A stretch of DNA of 64,000 nt from Atopsyche davidsoni (Eukaryota; Arthropoda; Insecta; Trichoptera; Hydrobiosidae). Shown here piece by piece: positions 41,401 to 52,122 of this stretch (positions are counted from its first letter, which is position 1; each line of letters begins with the position of its first letter). The position numbers and the translations under genes are program-made. The notes beneath the pieces were generated by a model. That model was not told where the DNA came from. It searched no databases and saw only the letters and a program-made list of their open reading frames with translations. Location of the stretch: the NCBI GenBank assembly GCA_022113835.1, contig JAILWY010000002.1, positions 10,394,501 through 10,458,500 of the forward strand, in the 5' to 3' direction.

Positions 41401-42690
41401 AATCAGACTCGCTATACAGACTACGCCGAATCGAATCTAAGAAACACGACAAGTCAAGTGAACCAATCGATACGAAGGAATATAATTCTCTCGATAGAAA
41501 TAATAAAAAAAATTACGTGTGCGGTTTTCGCTATCAATGCACACTAGACTAATCAATCAATCGACACTTCAGCAATAACTTAGCGCCTTGTCGTATAAAG
41601 ATATTTGTTGTATCGTCTGATCTATCTTTGCCAGAATATTGAATGATTTTATATGCAGGTCGCCGGTTGGTTCATTTGCGCCCGTATCGGGCGGCTTTGG
41701 GGCATGCACGGCTGTGCAGTGGATAGGGGCGATCGCCAGGAGCCGCGGCCCCCCGCGATCCGCCCCCGGCCCCCTGCCCCCGGCCCCCTGCCCCCTGCCC
41801 CATGCTGCGCCCCCATCTTGATTAGGTCTTTGAGCTGCACGTGGAGGTATATACGCGCCGCTGCCTGGCGACTACGTAGCGCCATGATTACTGGAGATAT
41901 CAACTGCGGATTTTTGGGTGGTGTGATAAAAAAAACCATGCAAAAACCGACAATTATTAAATATTTAATATTTATGATGAAAAATCAGTGTTTAATTTAA
42001 TTCGAAAGATTATTAAAATATATATAAAATCATAAGTACAACAATCAATAATTTAATTCGACCTATCAATTTACAGTAGTCTGTTTTATTAATGTGTGTC
42101 GGGTTTGATATTTCAACCTTGAAATCACCTGACTTATCAGACAGCATCTTGAAAAGTTACCAAGTTAGAAATTTACTTGCTATTGAATGTTTTCTCAGTA
42201 AAACGGGTTCGGTTAACGCTCGACATAAGTTTGCCGAGTAATGAGACATTTAGCGTGAAACCTTAAATGTTCCTTGGCAGCATTGCAGATGCGTGGTTCG
42301 TTGGAATATGTATCGTGCAAGACATACACAGACTTAGCATTGCTTAGGATCAGTAACAGTTTTTGCAAAGATTATCCGTGAAATTAAAATTTTATTACAA
42401 AAAAACATTGTTAATCACTTTAACCTTTTATAAACACATAAAGTAGAAAATAGACTTAATCTGGTTCTGAATTTAATTAAAATGGACGGTACAAAAACTA
42501 CTAAATCAACAATTAGGGGATGAAAAGAACGGTACTATAAATATTTAATCATTGATTATCTTTAAATAATGCACAACATAGTTAGCTTGTGAGGAGTGGG
42601 ACAAACTCACCGCCGAGTTGACGCAAAAACTAAGTTGTTTTTTTAGAGTTGCGCGGATCGCATCCGACTCATCCCCATTATCTTAAGTAA
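41401..42690. other. Spacer with a small GC island (41650-41890)
   Basis: cggccccctgcccc is repeated at 41768-41800, followed by catcttgattaggtctttga and gctgcacgtgg. The rest is AT-rich and unrecognised. Confidence 0.4.
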
Positions 42691-43960
42691 GTTCTCTCAA
42701 CCCCTCGAGCCCGGCGCACTGCGTAGTACCGCGGCACTGCAGCGAACGCTGGACGCTCACATCAACTACTGGATACCCACACGAACGAATGCAATCCAAT
42801 CGAACTAATTTAATCTGCAATAGTTACTGGATGTCCACATAAACAAAAACAATACACCCACAGTGAAAAACGACATGACGATACATCGACGTATCTAGCG
42901 TAAAAATTTGTATCCTGATTAATATTCACTGTACTACTGCAATCAAATTTGACGTATCCAACGCTGGCACTGTATCTCAAATCATTTTTATATTTTCTTC
43001 TTCCAGTGCCTCTCCTCATTTCATCGAATATATATCTATCCTGGGACAGTCTCACTAATTCGGCTGTACTTTCGACTTCCAGCCACTGGCGAAAGTTCCG
43101 CATCCACGTAAGTATCCTCCTTTGTCCTTCGATTTTTTCTTGGACAATTACTTCTAGGATACTATATTTATTGTTTCGAAAAATATTCAAAACAGGAGGC
43201 CTTGCTTTTTTAAACTATCGTCAGGGGTCATCTTTATTTGCGCATTCTGGGCAAAACTCTCTTGGATTGTAGCTGTCTTAAGTGTCCCATTTTTATATGA
43301 GCAATCCTAAATTTATACTAGTACGATTATTAAATATTAAATCTACAACTCAAATAAATTTAAAATCAATCGATGATATTGCATCTCAAATCATTTAAAC
43401 GTGCACAATCTTATTGAAAAGAATAATAGAACGAGTACACTGCGGAATCTACGCTCTACTGTAAACGCTTCATTAAAAACAACTGCTTATGTCACGGCAA
43501 TAAAATCACTTTAACATAAAGTTAAACAAAATTATGTATCAATATCGATGCATTTTATCTCAAATTATGCATTTCGATATTTTCAACAGCGGTATTCAAT
43601 AAAACCCTGGACCCGGCGCACTGCGGGGCCTCCCCTGTACTGCATCAGTAACCGAATGTTCACACAACCAAATGTAATCAATTATAGCTATATAACAGCA
43701 TACCAGTATATAGACGTATCAAACGTTGATATTGCATCTCAAGTCATTTTTAAATGAGCAATCTTATTAAAATGATCAACACGATGGGCACACTGCGAAA
43801 TCCACGCTCCTTTGCAATTGTTACTGAATGTCCACATAAACAAACGTAATAAAATTACAGCAATACAATTTTTATAAAACAGGTAAACTGTGATATGTTG
43901 TTTTATCATCAATTTAAAAAAAAATGTAATATTGAATCTCAAGTAATATAAATACAAGCG
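42690..43960. repeat. Diverged satellite-like array of about 170-200-bp units, interrupted by a LINE
   Basis: tatctcaaatcat-like anchors at 42972, 43382, 43552, 43733 and 43932 are spaced 170-200 bp apart, except for the first gap (about 410 bp), which holds the LINE insertion at 42994-43288. Other shared blocks are ggcgcactgcg, gttactg.atgtccacataaa and gacgtatc.aacg.tg. Confidence 0.75.
42994..43288 (-). mobile_element. 5'-truncated LINE copy with 10-bp target duplication
   Basis: Flanked by ATTTTTATAT on both sides (42984-42993 and 43289-43298). On the minus strand it encodes NNKYSILEVIVQEKIEGQRR, then ILTWMRNFRQWLEVESTAEL, the conserved C-terminus of insect LINE ORF2. It ends with gaggagaggcactggaagaa at the 3' tail. 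It is truncated to 295 bp, which is normal for target-primed reverse transcription. Confidence 0.85.
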
Positions 43961-44002
43961 ATTGGATACAAAGTATACGAAGAACTTATTCCGGTAACGT
44001 TA

Positions 44003-44283
44003 TCTACTATAATAATAGCCATTGTGTGTTTGTATGTTTGTATGTTTGTATGTGTGTATGTTTCGTTTTTCCGTTCTGTATAGAATATCTTAAAAGATAC
44101 AACGCTGATTTTTTGCACATAAGTTAAGTAAATTTTTCCGCAGCTATGTGCCGAATTTCAAGACGATAGGATAATATTTTCATTCATAAACATGAATTTC
44201 AAATTTAGAACTTTTACAAAAAAAACAAATTTTAGACGCATCGTTCATCAAATACGTCATTTTATGACGGGCTACATTGCTAG
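44003..44283 (+). mobile_element. Short non-autonomous Helitron
   Basis: A|TCTACTATAATAATAGCCAT at the left. At the right is hairpin CGTCAT-TTT-ATGACG, gggctacattg, then CTAG|T. 281 bp. The left 150 bp are closely related to the copy at 50179. Confidence 0.9.
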
Positions 44284-45759
44284 TATATAATAACATAGAA
44301 AGCACCTTAGAAGATTTGATTTTCTGTAATATCAGTAGGTTTTTTTTTAAATTAATTTTATTAATAAGTTATAATCAATAAAAAAAATTACTCAGCAATC
44401 ATTTAAGTCACAACTTCGATAGTGGCGTTAAATGAATATAAACCAAATCTAACATTATTAGAAATTATTATAAAGCTCAGAAACGAGACCTTGTGTCAAT
44501 CAAAAGACGTGATGTTTATATATTTATCATAATCCGTTATATAATAAAGCAAAATCTGTGTTTACACAACAAAAAGTGTTTACACACATACAGTAAAATA
44601 AAATAGTTAAATTTCATTTTCTATTTCCGTGAAAAGTTCTCCGTGGAATAACTCCTTTTCTTATTGTTCGCAAGCTCGCCGAGGGTTAAAGTATCTGTAC
44701 ACAAAAAGTTAAGTTGGCCAGCAGTCTGGGAGAAACTTCCCCCAGTACAAGTTTGTCGTGTAAATTTACCCCAACTTTCCCCTTTTACTATCATTTGAAA
44801 ACAAATATCTCAGTTTTGTAGGGCACGCCGCTTTCACTGGACCTTGGGCGAGTCAATGTCGCCGGCAGGGAATTTTTAGATTAGAGTAATCACCTTTGAT
44901 TGTTATGTTATTTTGAAGGTCAACGGGGCGAGAGACGCACGCAGTCGGATCAACTCTAAGCATTCCTATCGACGTGAATCGAAAACAAGTGATTCTGATA
45001 AAGCAAAAATATTTTATTGATAATTAAGGCGTTATTATTTTTCTCGCTTTGGCAACACTGTTGCGGTCGCACCTTTGATACAGTCACCGGAAGTCACTGA
45101 ACCATTGAGCGTAGTACCGTCGACCGAGGACAACAGCATCGCCATCGCAAATTCGCATCTCGGACACCAGCCCGGCGACTCGCGTCTAACACTAATCTAA
45201 TGACACGCAATTCATACTTCTGACGACAGACTCTTCACACGGCTTGAACTTTACGATACATCTACTATTATCACAACAAATTTCTATACTATAAAACTAC
45301 GCGTAAAATTATCAAATTTTAATGTGCTTGAAACAATCATCCATGTCAAGCTATACTAACTGTAATAACATAAAACACCAAATAGCTTTATGTTTAGTCC
45401 TTGAGCTGCGCTTTAATATGGTAGCCCAAGTAATAGTTTCAAGTATTTTATCTTTACCGCAAAATAAAATTTAGGTTCTATGAAAAAAAATGTGAATCTA
45501 CTGTATAATTGAGGAGCGGTCTTTTTTCGTAGTCAACCGTATATATACAATATATATATAGAATATTTTCGTATGGTTCGGATAATCGACGATTCAGATA
45601 GTAGACAGAAGTAGAAATGGCGTATTATGAATTAAACCCGTCTATCGTGAGTTCTTACATTATCGAGGCCAAATACAAATATGCGATCGATGTAATTTGG
45701 CTATGACGGGCATCAAACCTGCACACACGCTGTCGAGTGTCAACAAGTCATCCGGCATC
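44284..45759. other. AT-rich region with one dispersed repeat
   Basis: 45080-45240 (ccggaagtcactgaacc, agcccggcgactcgcg, aacactaatctaatgacacg) resembles 48960-49090. cggcagggaatttttagatt at 44864 echoes island motifs at 48160 and 61605. No gene found. Confidence 0.4.
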
Positions 45760-46090
45760 GGAAACCCGACGAATCCACACAACCGCAATCGCTACAAAGC
45801 AGATCGATACAGGGCAGCGGGTGGTTCTTGGTTCTCCACCGGTCCGCGGGGCTTCCCCGCGATCACTCCGCGGGCGCCCCCGAGCCTCCGCATCGAAAAC
45901 AATCCTTAAAATGGCATACGATCCCATTAAAGATTAATCCGCATCGATCGGGGGGAGAGGAGGGCGCGGGTCGGCGCGGAGGGGCGGGCGCGGGGGGAGG
46001 GGGGACGGGGGGGGGGAGCAGGGGACGCCATGGCCCGCGGATTTTTCATTACGCGGGGGTAAAATAAAACGCGGCGCCGTCATTAGCCCG
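45760..46090. other. GC-rich island with TCATTACGCG
   Basis: TCATTACGCG at 46046-46055, cattaaagattaatccgcat at 45926 and G-runs at 45985-46018. An open frame from 45697 (MAMTGIKPAHTLSSVNKSSG) has no family match. Confidence 0.5.
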
Positions 46091-46829
46091 AGCTCAGGGC
46101 TGCCACACGGAAAAACAAATATTCAAAAACAATAAAAAAAAAAAAAAGAATTATAGTCTACTCAACTACACAGTAAGAAATTATCTCAATATTATAAGAA
46201 AACTCTGTTTCTCAAAGTCAAAACAAAATAAGCCTCGTGACTTTTTTATAATCGATAGATTGTTTTGGTGTTTAACAATAGTTTTATTAAAACAAATATG
46301 AACGGCTAAATTACAATAAAAATATGATTATTCTTATTTTAGAGCGTTTTCGCCTTTCTTGTGCATATTAAGAAAAGACATTCAACGATTTATATATGTG
46401 AGATAAACGAACGCATGATGTATATATATATTAAAAGTAACAGCATTACAAGTCAGTCGACAAAAAATATATATATCAAGGTATTTGCAATAGCGGCGTA
46501 GTACTTTTTATTCACTTTGAACCCTGTTTAAAATCATAACCAGGAATCAAATCCCATTCGGAACACGTTAAATTGTAATTACATACATTTTTAAACATTT
46601 TCAAAGCAGTATGTGTGATTTTTTTTTGCGGGAAAGACGATCGCTCCTTGTATGGTTTGAAAAAAATATATTTGACGAAGTATTCTGCGCAAGCGTATAT
46701 GAAAAAAAAATACAAAACACGAATTTAATTTTTTACAATATTAAATCAGCACTGCTTTCTGCTATCGGTTTTTTTAATTATTTTTTTTATATGTCATGAA
46801 AATGAATAATTTTTTTTAATTCCGAGTGT
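46091..46829. other. AT-rich spacer, nothing recognised
   Basis: A poly-A run at 46132-46146. No exon, repeat family or element end could be supported. Confidence 0.4.
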
Positions 46830-47190
46830 GAGAGGCAGCCCTGCCCGCGCCCCGGGCTCCTTTGTTTCGGCGCCCCCCCCGCGCGCCCCCCAGATGTCTA
46901 TTAGAGCGGAGCTGTCTCTGCCCGCCCGCCCCCGCCCCCCGCCGTGTGTATCGCTAAAAGCAGCCCCGGGGTGGCGCGATCGCCAGAGGCTCGCCGGTAA
47001 CAGATCGCGGGCGAAATCCACCCCACGAGCGAATCAATCAATACGTAAACCGCCCCACCCCCCTAACCTAACCCCCCGGCAAGAAAGTCTTCGCCACGCT
47101 GGAGAAATAACAGGCTTAAAGGCGCTGCCGCCGCCAGACTAACGGAAGGTTGAACCCGGGACCGGGACTCGCCCCCAAATTCAATTTTGC
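46830..47190. other. GC-rich island with ggcagccctgcccg
   Basis: Shares the 14-mer with the island at 18945. 47150-47175 (ttgaacccgggaccggga) resembles a tRNA B-box region on the minus strand. Confidence 0.5.
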
Positions 47191-47573
47191 ATTCGCAGAA
47201 TTTCTATAGCATACGAATGTCGCCGTTACACATAGTACTTTGCTTTGTTTGCACAAGCGAATTGTAACTATCCATTAGCGACCTCTTTAAAAATAAATAA
47301 AAAAAGGAACGCCATCGGTAAATTACAAATTGCAAGACGTGTCGCTGCGTGTAAAGCCGGCTTCACTCGCCTCGTATTCAACGCTATGCAATTCAATTCA
47401 ATAAAACTTCTGTGGGGTAAATACTGACGCAAACTAGAAACGCACAGACTCGTAAAATTAAAATAGGGATAAGAAAATTTTATAACGACAAAAAATATGC
47501 AATAAGACAGTAGGAGGCGCAAACCGTACTATAAAGCGACACTCATTCTAAAATATGGTCCATCAAGGCTCGT

Positions 47574-47696
47574 TTAAGTTGCCTACACACGCTGCAAAGC
47601 CTATCGCGTTGTTTACACCAGCAAAACTATAAAAAAAACACCCAAAACAAAAGACGCTATTGGCTTATTAAGTAGCAGCGTGTGTGGGCAACTTAA
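47574..47696. mobile_element. 123-bp MITE with 22-bp terminal inverted repeats
   Basis: TTAAGTTGCCTACACACGCT at 47574 is mirrored at 47675-47696 with one mismatch over 22 bp. The core has aaaaaacacccaaaacaaa and gacgctattggc. Relatives or pieces occur at 2510, 15000, 38080, 47778 and 49085. If the terminal TTAA is the target site, it could be piggyBac-like. Confidence 0.85.
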
Positions 47697-47777
47697 GTAA
47701 ACAACGCGAAATAGGACGCTATTGGCAAGTTATGTTCGGTTCTATCGCGATGTGCGTCGGAAGATTTTTTATCAGTC

Positions 47778-47882
47778 ACTTAAGCCGACTACACCCGCAG
47801 CGATACAATTTGCAACCGATTTGCAATAATCCACCAGCGTCCCTTTGAACTTTGCAAAAGAGGACGCTATTGGATAATCATC
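47778..47882. repeat. Partial copy of the 47574 MITE family
   Basis: cttaagccgactacacccgc then gatttgcaataatcc and caaaagaggacgctattgg. Confidence 0.65.
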
Positions 47883-48010
47883 TCTCGTTATTTTTGCTTT
47901 TCAACAAAGTAACAATCACCCAAAATTCAATGAATAAAATTAATTTTACAGGACTCTTTACATAATGTAGACACACTCAAACTAATACTATATATATATA
48001 AATATATTAA

Positions 48011-48033
48011 TATGTGTGTGTGTGTGTGTGTGT
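48011..48033. repeat. (TG)n microsatellite
   Basis: About 11 TG units after a TA-rich stretch. Confidence 0.95.
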
Positions 48034-48079
48034 AGTAAAACACCGTTTACCCTGAAACACACATCAGCTTAGGCTGGCT

Positions 48080-48330
48080 CTTGGTACACCGGACCCCTCG
48101 TCTTGGAGGCGGGGGAGGCCGAGGAGGCGTGTGTGAGTCCAGAGGTATCGATTGGCTGCCGGGCAGGGAATTTGCTTATAGATTAAAGCAAGTCATGCGA
48201 TGGTCATTATACGGACCCGAGGCTCCTGCCGGATTTGGAGGGCGTCTCGGAGACGCGCAGTCATCTCCTCGTCTGCCGGGGGTTGCCCGCCCTGCCCGCC
48301 CCGCCCGGGCGCCCGGCGAGCACCAAAATA
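48080..48330. other. GC-rich island with two CGGGCAGGG sites
   Basis: CGGGCAGGG at 48160-48168, followed by aatttgcttatagattaaag, and an inverted copy at 48290-48298. Confidence 0.5.
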
Positions 48331-49084
48331 AACATCTTTCAGACTTTTGCGACGCAACACATTTTACCCGTTAACCATGACGACGCGCTATCAATGTCGC
48401 CATGCGTCACGTAGTAGAATATCACACACGCTCACCGTGCTGATGGCTGAAAATCGAATCGATCAAATCCTTTAATTTAGGTTCTAAAAAAAAAAAGTCA
48501 AAAATGCTAACAAGTCACATATATTCATCTAACAAAAACCATGTACACCGGTTCGGCACTGCATAAAACGATTAAATATCTCGCTCAGCTGTAGCGCTAC
48601 AGCGACTCACATTTTCTCTTCATCGTTTCAAATTAAAATTATCGTGCGTCTCATTTTGGGTCGTCCAGAAGCCACGGCCGTCGTAGCAGGGAACTGGTAA
48701 ACATATAAACTTGGGGATTCCCGGCATACGGAGATCCTGGCGAACAATCTGGAACAAGGTGAGAGCGCAGGGACAGAATTCCCGCCCACCGTGCGCCGCT
48801 GACCTATTTCCGGGATAAATACCGGCGGAGGCACATTTATCAAAAAATAATTTTGGCATCACTCGACGTGCACACAAAAAAATACAGAATTTTTTGTCTT
48901 TTTTACACAAGTATGTCGTTGATAATGTGTTGTCGGAATTGCGATCACACCGGCTGATAGAATTATCGGAAGTCGATACAGCATATAGCGAGCACTAGTT
49001 AAGCCATCGAAAATTCGCAGCCCGGCGAGACACATTAACACTAATTTGGTGATACGCAAATCACATTTACAGCGTTCCTTGATC
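48331..49084. other. Spacer with dispersed repeat at 48960-49084
   Basis: tcggaagtcgatacagcat, cagcccggcgagacac and aacactaatttggtgatacg pair with 45080-45240. No coding evidence. Confidence 0.4.
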
Positions 49085-49235
49085 GTTTACACAACTTGAG
49101 ACCGACTTGCAATTAGCCAATAGTATCCCCTTTTGCGTTGTTTGCTTAGACAAAACCATAAAAAAAAACACCCTAAATAAAGAGACGAAATCGGCTGATT
49201 GGAAATCGGTAGTAAGTGTGTCGCTGCGTGTTGTG
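49085..49235. repeat. Diverged copy of the 47574 MITE family
   Basis: cttgcaattagccaatagta, gacaaaaccataaaaaaaaa and cacccta are followed by gtcgctgcgtgttg at the right end. Confidence 0.65.
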
Positions 49236-50128
49236 GCTTTCCAAACACATTTACTACTATTATTTTGATCATTTTTCTAATGTAATGTGAATCCAAACAA
49301 GGTTTTCACAAAATCTAAAATGAATATACGCACATGTATGTTGAAAAGATGCGTCGGCTACGAGCTACGAGATTCGTAGACATTTCAGGAAAAAGTATCG
49401 ATTGTCTATATATCAGACTACAAGTATAATATATGTGATAGAATATGTCCCTAAAACATACGATTATTGATTTATAAATGTATATCGCTGCTTATTTTAT
49501 AATTTAACGCTTTTTAAAGCTGAAAAAACCTAGCCACGACATAATTAAACAGCACATCACTGAAAACGGCTAAAGAACGACGAAAAATCATTGTCTAATT
49601 TTTTAAACAAAAACTTTTTACAAATTAATGCAAAAACGATTAATCTACCTAATTTATTATTTGATTCGTTTGAATACATTTCTAGTCACTTCTTATCAAA
49701 AAGTTAATATACAAAATTAATTATAAGTTGCTTTTGTTACAAACATAAAATAAGAGGAAAGCGCTCACGTTCAAGCGTAATCTCCTGGCTATTGCACTAT
49801 TCATGTGTGATGTTTAGAGCACATTAATTATTTCTGCTGCTGTTCGCATGGTCAACTGCATGGCTTTCCGGCCGAATTGAAATATTGGTATCGTGCAATT
49901 TTTAATACTGTCCAACGCACGCGAGGTTCCTTGACCGTAGCACGCGAGTATAAGCAAGCCGTGAATAATAAATTAAAACGTGATATCTCGCCTCACCTGC
50001 GCCTCGCCTCGCCTCAGGTGCGCCGCGCAGACACCTGGCCAGACGCGAGGGGCTCATATTATATTGACAGAGGCCGCCTTCTCAGTTTGATAGAGGTTAT
50101 GACCGCTTTGCACTAGAACCTATCAATC
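49236..50128. other. AT-rich spacer, nothing recognised
   Basis: 49980-50060 has a cctcacctgcgcctcgcctc repeat. The open frame 49877-50116 has no family match. Confidence 0.4.
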
Positions 50129-50178
50129 CACACACACACACACACACACACGCGCGCGCGTATTTATATATATATATA
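50129..50178. repeat. (CA)n(CG)n(TA)n compound microsatellite
   Basis: About 12 CA, 5 CG and then TA units, directly abutting the Helitron 5' end. Confidence 0.95.
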
Positions 50179-51179
50179 TCTACTATAATAATAGCCATTG
50201 TGTGTGTGTATGTTTCGTTTTACGGTTCTCTATAGAACATCTTAAAAGATATAACGCTGATTTTTTGCACGTAAGTTAAGTAAATTTTTCCGCAGCTGTG
50301 TGCAGAATTTCAAGACGATAGGATAATATTTTTATTCATAACCTATAAAATATGCTTAAGCGAGTTTCAATATGTACGAATTATATGATTCTGTTCTTCA
50401 CCGCGAGAATTTCAAATTTAGAACTTTTACAAAAAAAACAAATTTTGGATGCTTCTAAGAAATTTCCAGCTTATGTCAGTTTGACACAAATGCCATCTCT
50501 ATTTTTTTTATCGAAATTATTAATCACATCGTTAATAACTCAAAATAACACCTTCTACGCACAGAAAACGTAATTAAAAAAGAATTGCACAATTGAACGT
50601 GATAAAGACTGCATTAAATAAATAAAAGTGCAGTGAAAAGTGATGTGTTGTTTGTGACACGAAATGTGACATAAATGTCAAGCAATGAGTTGGAAGGAAA
50701 AACGTGAGCAGCGTCTTCTTAAAATTCGAGTACGCGCATCGACCTCAAGACAAAAAGAAACTGATGCACAGCGAACGCTGCGTTTGTCTTCGGATTAATT
50801 AATGTGACCTGTCGATTCTGCAATGCTTTACATTATCAAGCAGAAAACCCATCAGATGGAAAGTTCAACGATTACTGTCACAAAGGTAAAGTGAAACTAC
50901 CAGCAAGGCCTATTTCCCCAGTATATTTAAAGGATATTTATAATGGAAATTTCAAGAGAAAAATAAGATCATACAATAACAGTATATCTTTTGCATCAAT
51001 GGGAGCTAAATTAACAGTGGGCCACTCTGCTTCAAAGTTCAAGGCCAAGTATATCACAGAACTTCGCACCTTCATCCAACTGACGGTACAAAATTAAAGC
51101 ATTATTCATCTTATTATATTCAAACACTATTGCATCGTTCATCGAATGCGCGTCATTCTGTGACGGGCTACATTTCTAG
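50179..51179 (+). mobile_element. Helitron with remnant of its Rep/helicase gene
   Basis: A|TCTACTATAATAATAGCCAT at the 5' end. At the 3' end is CGTCA-TTCTG-TGACG hairpin, gggctacattt, then CTAG|T. 1,001 bp, too short for a full Rep/helicase, so an internal-deletion derivative. It still holds the coding remnant described separately. It is the parent type for the shorter copies at 24655 and 44003. Confidence 0.9.
50690..51097 (+). pseudogene. Helitron Rep/helicase N-terminal remnant
   Basis: A first piece, MSWKEKREQRLLKIRVRAST then SRQKETDAQRTLRLS, looks like the basic N-terminus of Helitron proteins. After a break the frame from 50804 reads CRFCNALHYQAENPSDGKFN, DYCHKGKVKLP, and later RSYNNSISFASMGAKL. 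This is the C..C/A..E/F..C.HKGKV zinc-finger and N.SISFASMGA pattern at the start of the Helitron_like_N region. The Rep HUH motif and helicase are absent. Confidence 0.8.
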
Positions 51180-52077
51180 TATATATATAAGTTCTTATTG
51201 GTATACACACCAGTTTGTAAATTTCGATTCGATACACTTTTATTCGCTCTTATGCAAGGTAGAAGATCCATTAACACAGCATAATAACACAAACACATAA
51301 TACATCGAATTTTACGTATTACACTCAATCACAAGCCAAAGCGTAATTCGTACAAATTTTCATTCAAATTTATACATTCATTAACGAAAAGAGCGCAACG
51401 GGTAAGCGGCAAGGTAACAAAAGCGTAGAGCGAAAGAATACACTCGCACACGTGTACAAAGCGGACACAGGAGGCGTAGACGCATACGAAACCAAAACAC
51501 CAAAAATATTCTTTACAATATCCCTGAGCAGACATGACCTACTCATAAAGTTGCCCCCCCAGCCGCCCACACAGTCCCGCCGGGGGGGGCGGCGGCCGCA
51601 CACAGGCGCACAAGTCTGTGTGTCGTATAACTTTTAAGTTATGAATGAAAGCGAGAGCCACTTTCCGGGGGGCAGGGGGATTTTTTACGTTCCCATTCTC
51701 GTAGTGCGCGGGGGGGCTCGGGGCGGGATGGGGGGGGGCGCTCGCTTTATGACGTATTTATTCCCCCCTCCCCGAGCCGTAGTGGTTTGGCCCGATGTTT
51801 GTTTATATTAAAAGTGCGCTCGGATGTGGGGCAGTTTTCCCGCGTGTTTTTAGACCGATAAATGATTTGATTGCATGTTGTATACATATGCAAAATAACC
51901 AGTGGCGTGCAATCAATAAAACAAAAAAAAATGTTTGCTCACACATAGTCAATATTAATCATGATATATATTATAAGATTCCATAGGTTTATTTTACAAG
52001 CAACAATACGTACGTAAGGGTACGTTGTTTCATATGTAGAATAAGATTGTTAAAAAATTTCGATAAATAGAAGTGGC
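51180..52077. other. Spacer with a GC island (51540-51800)
   Basis: ccgccggggggggcggcggc at 51577 and G-runs at 51662-51740. A ccagtggcgtgcaatcaata segment at 51899 resembles a hAT end, but no partner was found. Confidence 0.4.
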
Positions 52078-52122
52078 ACGCTAGCATATTTGGTAATGCA
52101 CCGGCCATGTAAGCTTGTATTT
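52078..52122 (+). repeat. tRNA-derived SINE head fragment
   Basis: acgctagcatatttggtaat then gcaccggccatgtaagctt: an A-box-like start and the same arm as the copy at 21171, cut before the B box. Confidence 0.55.

Noticed and set aside
41077..41547. 156-codon plus-strand frame
   Set aside because: Mostly Ala/Pro/Arg low complexity from poly-C and poly-G; no homologous motif seen.
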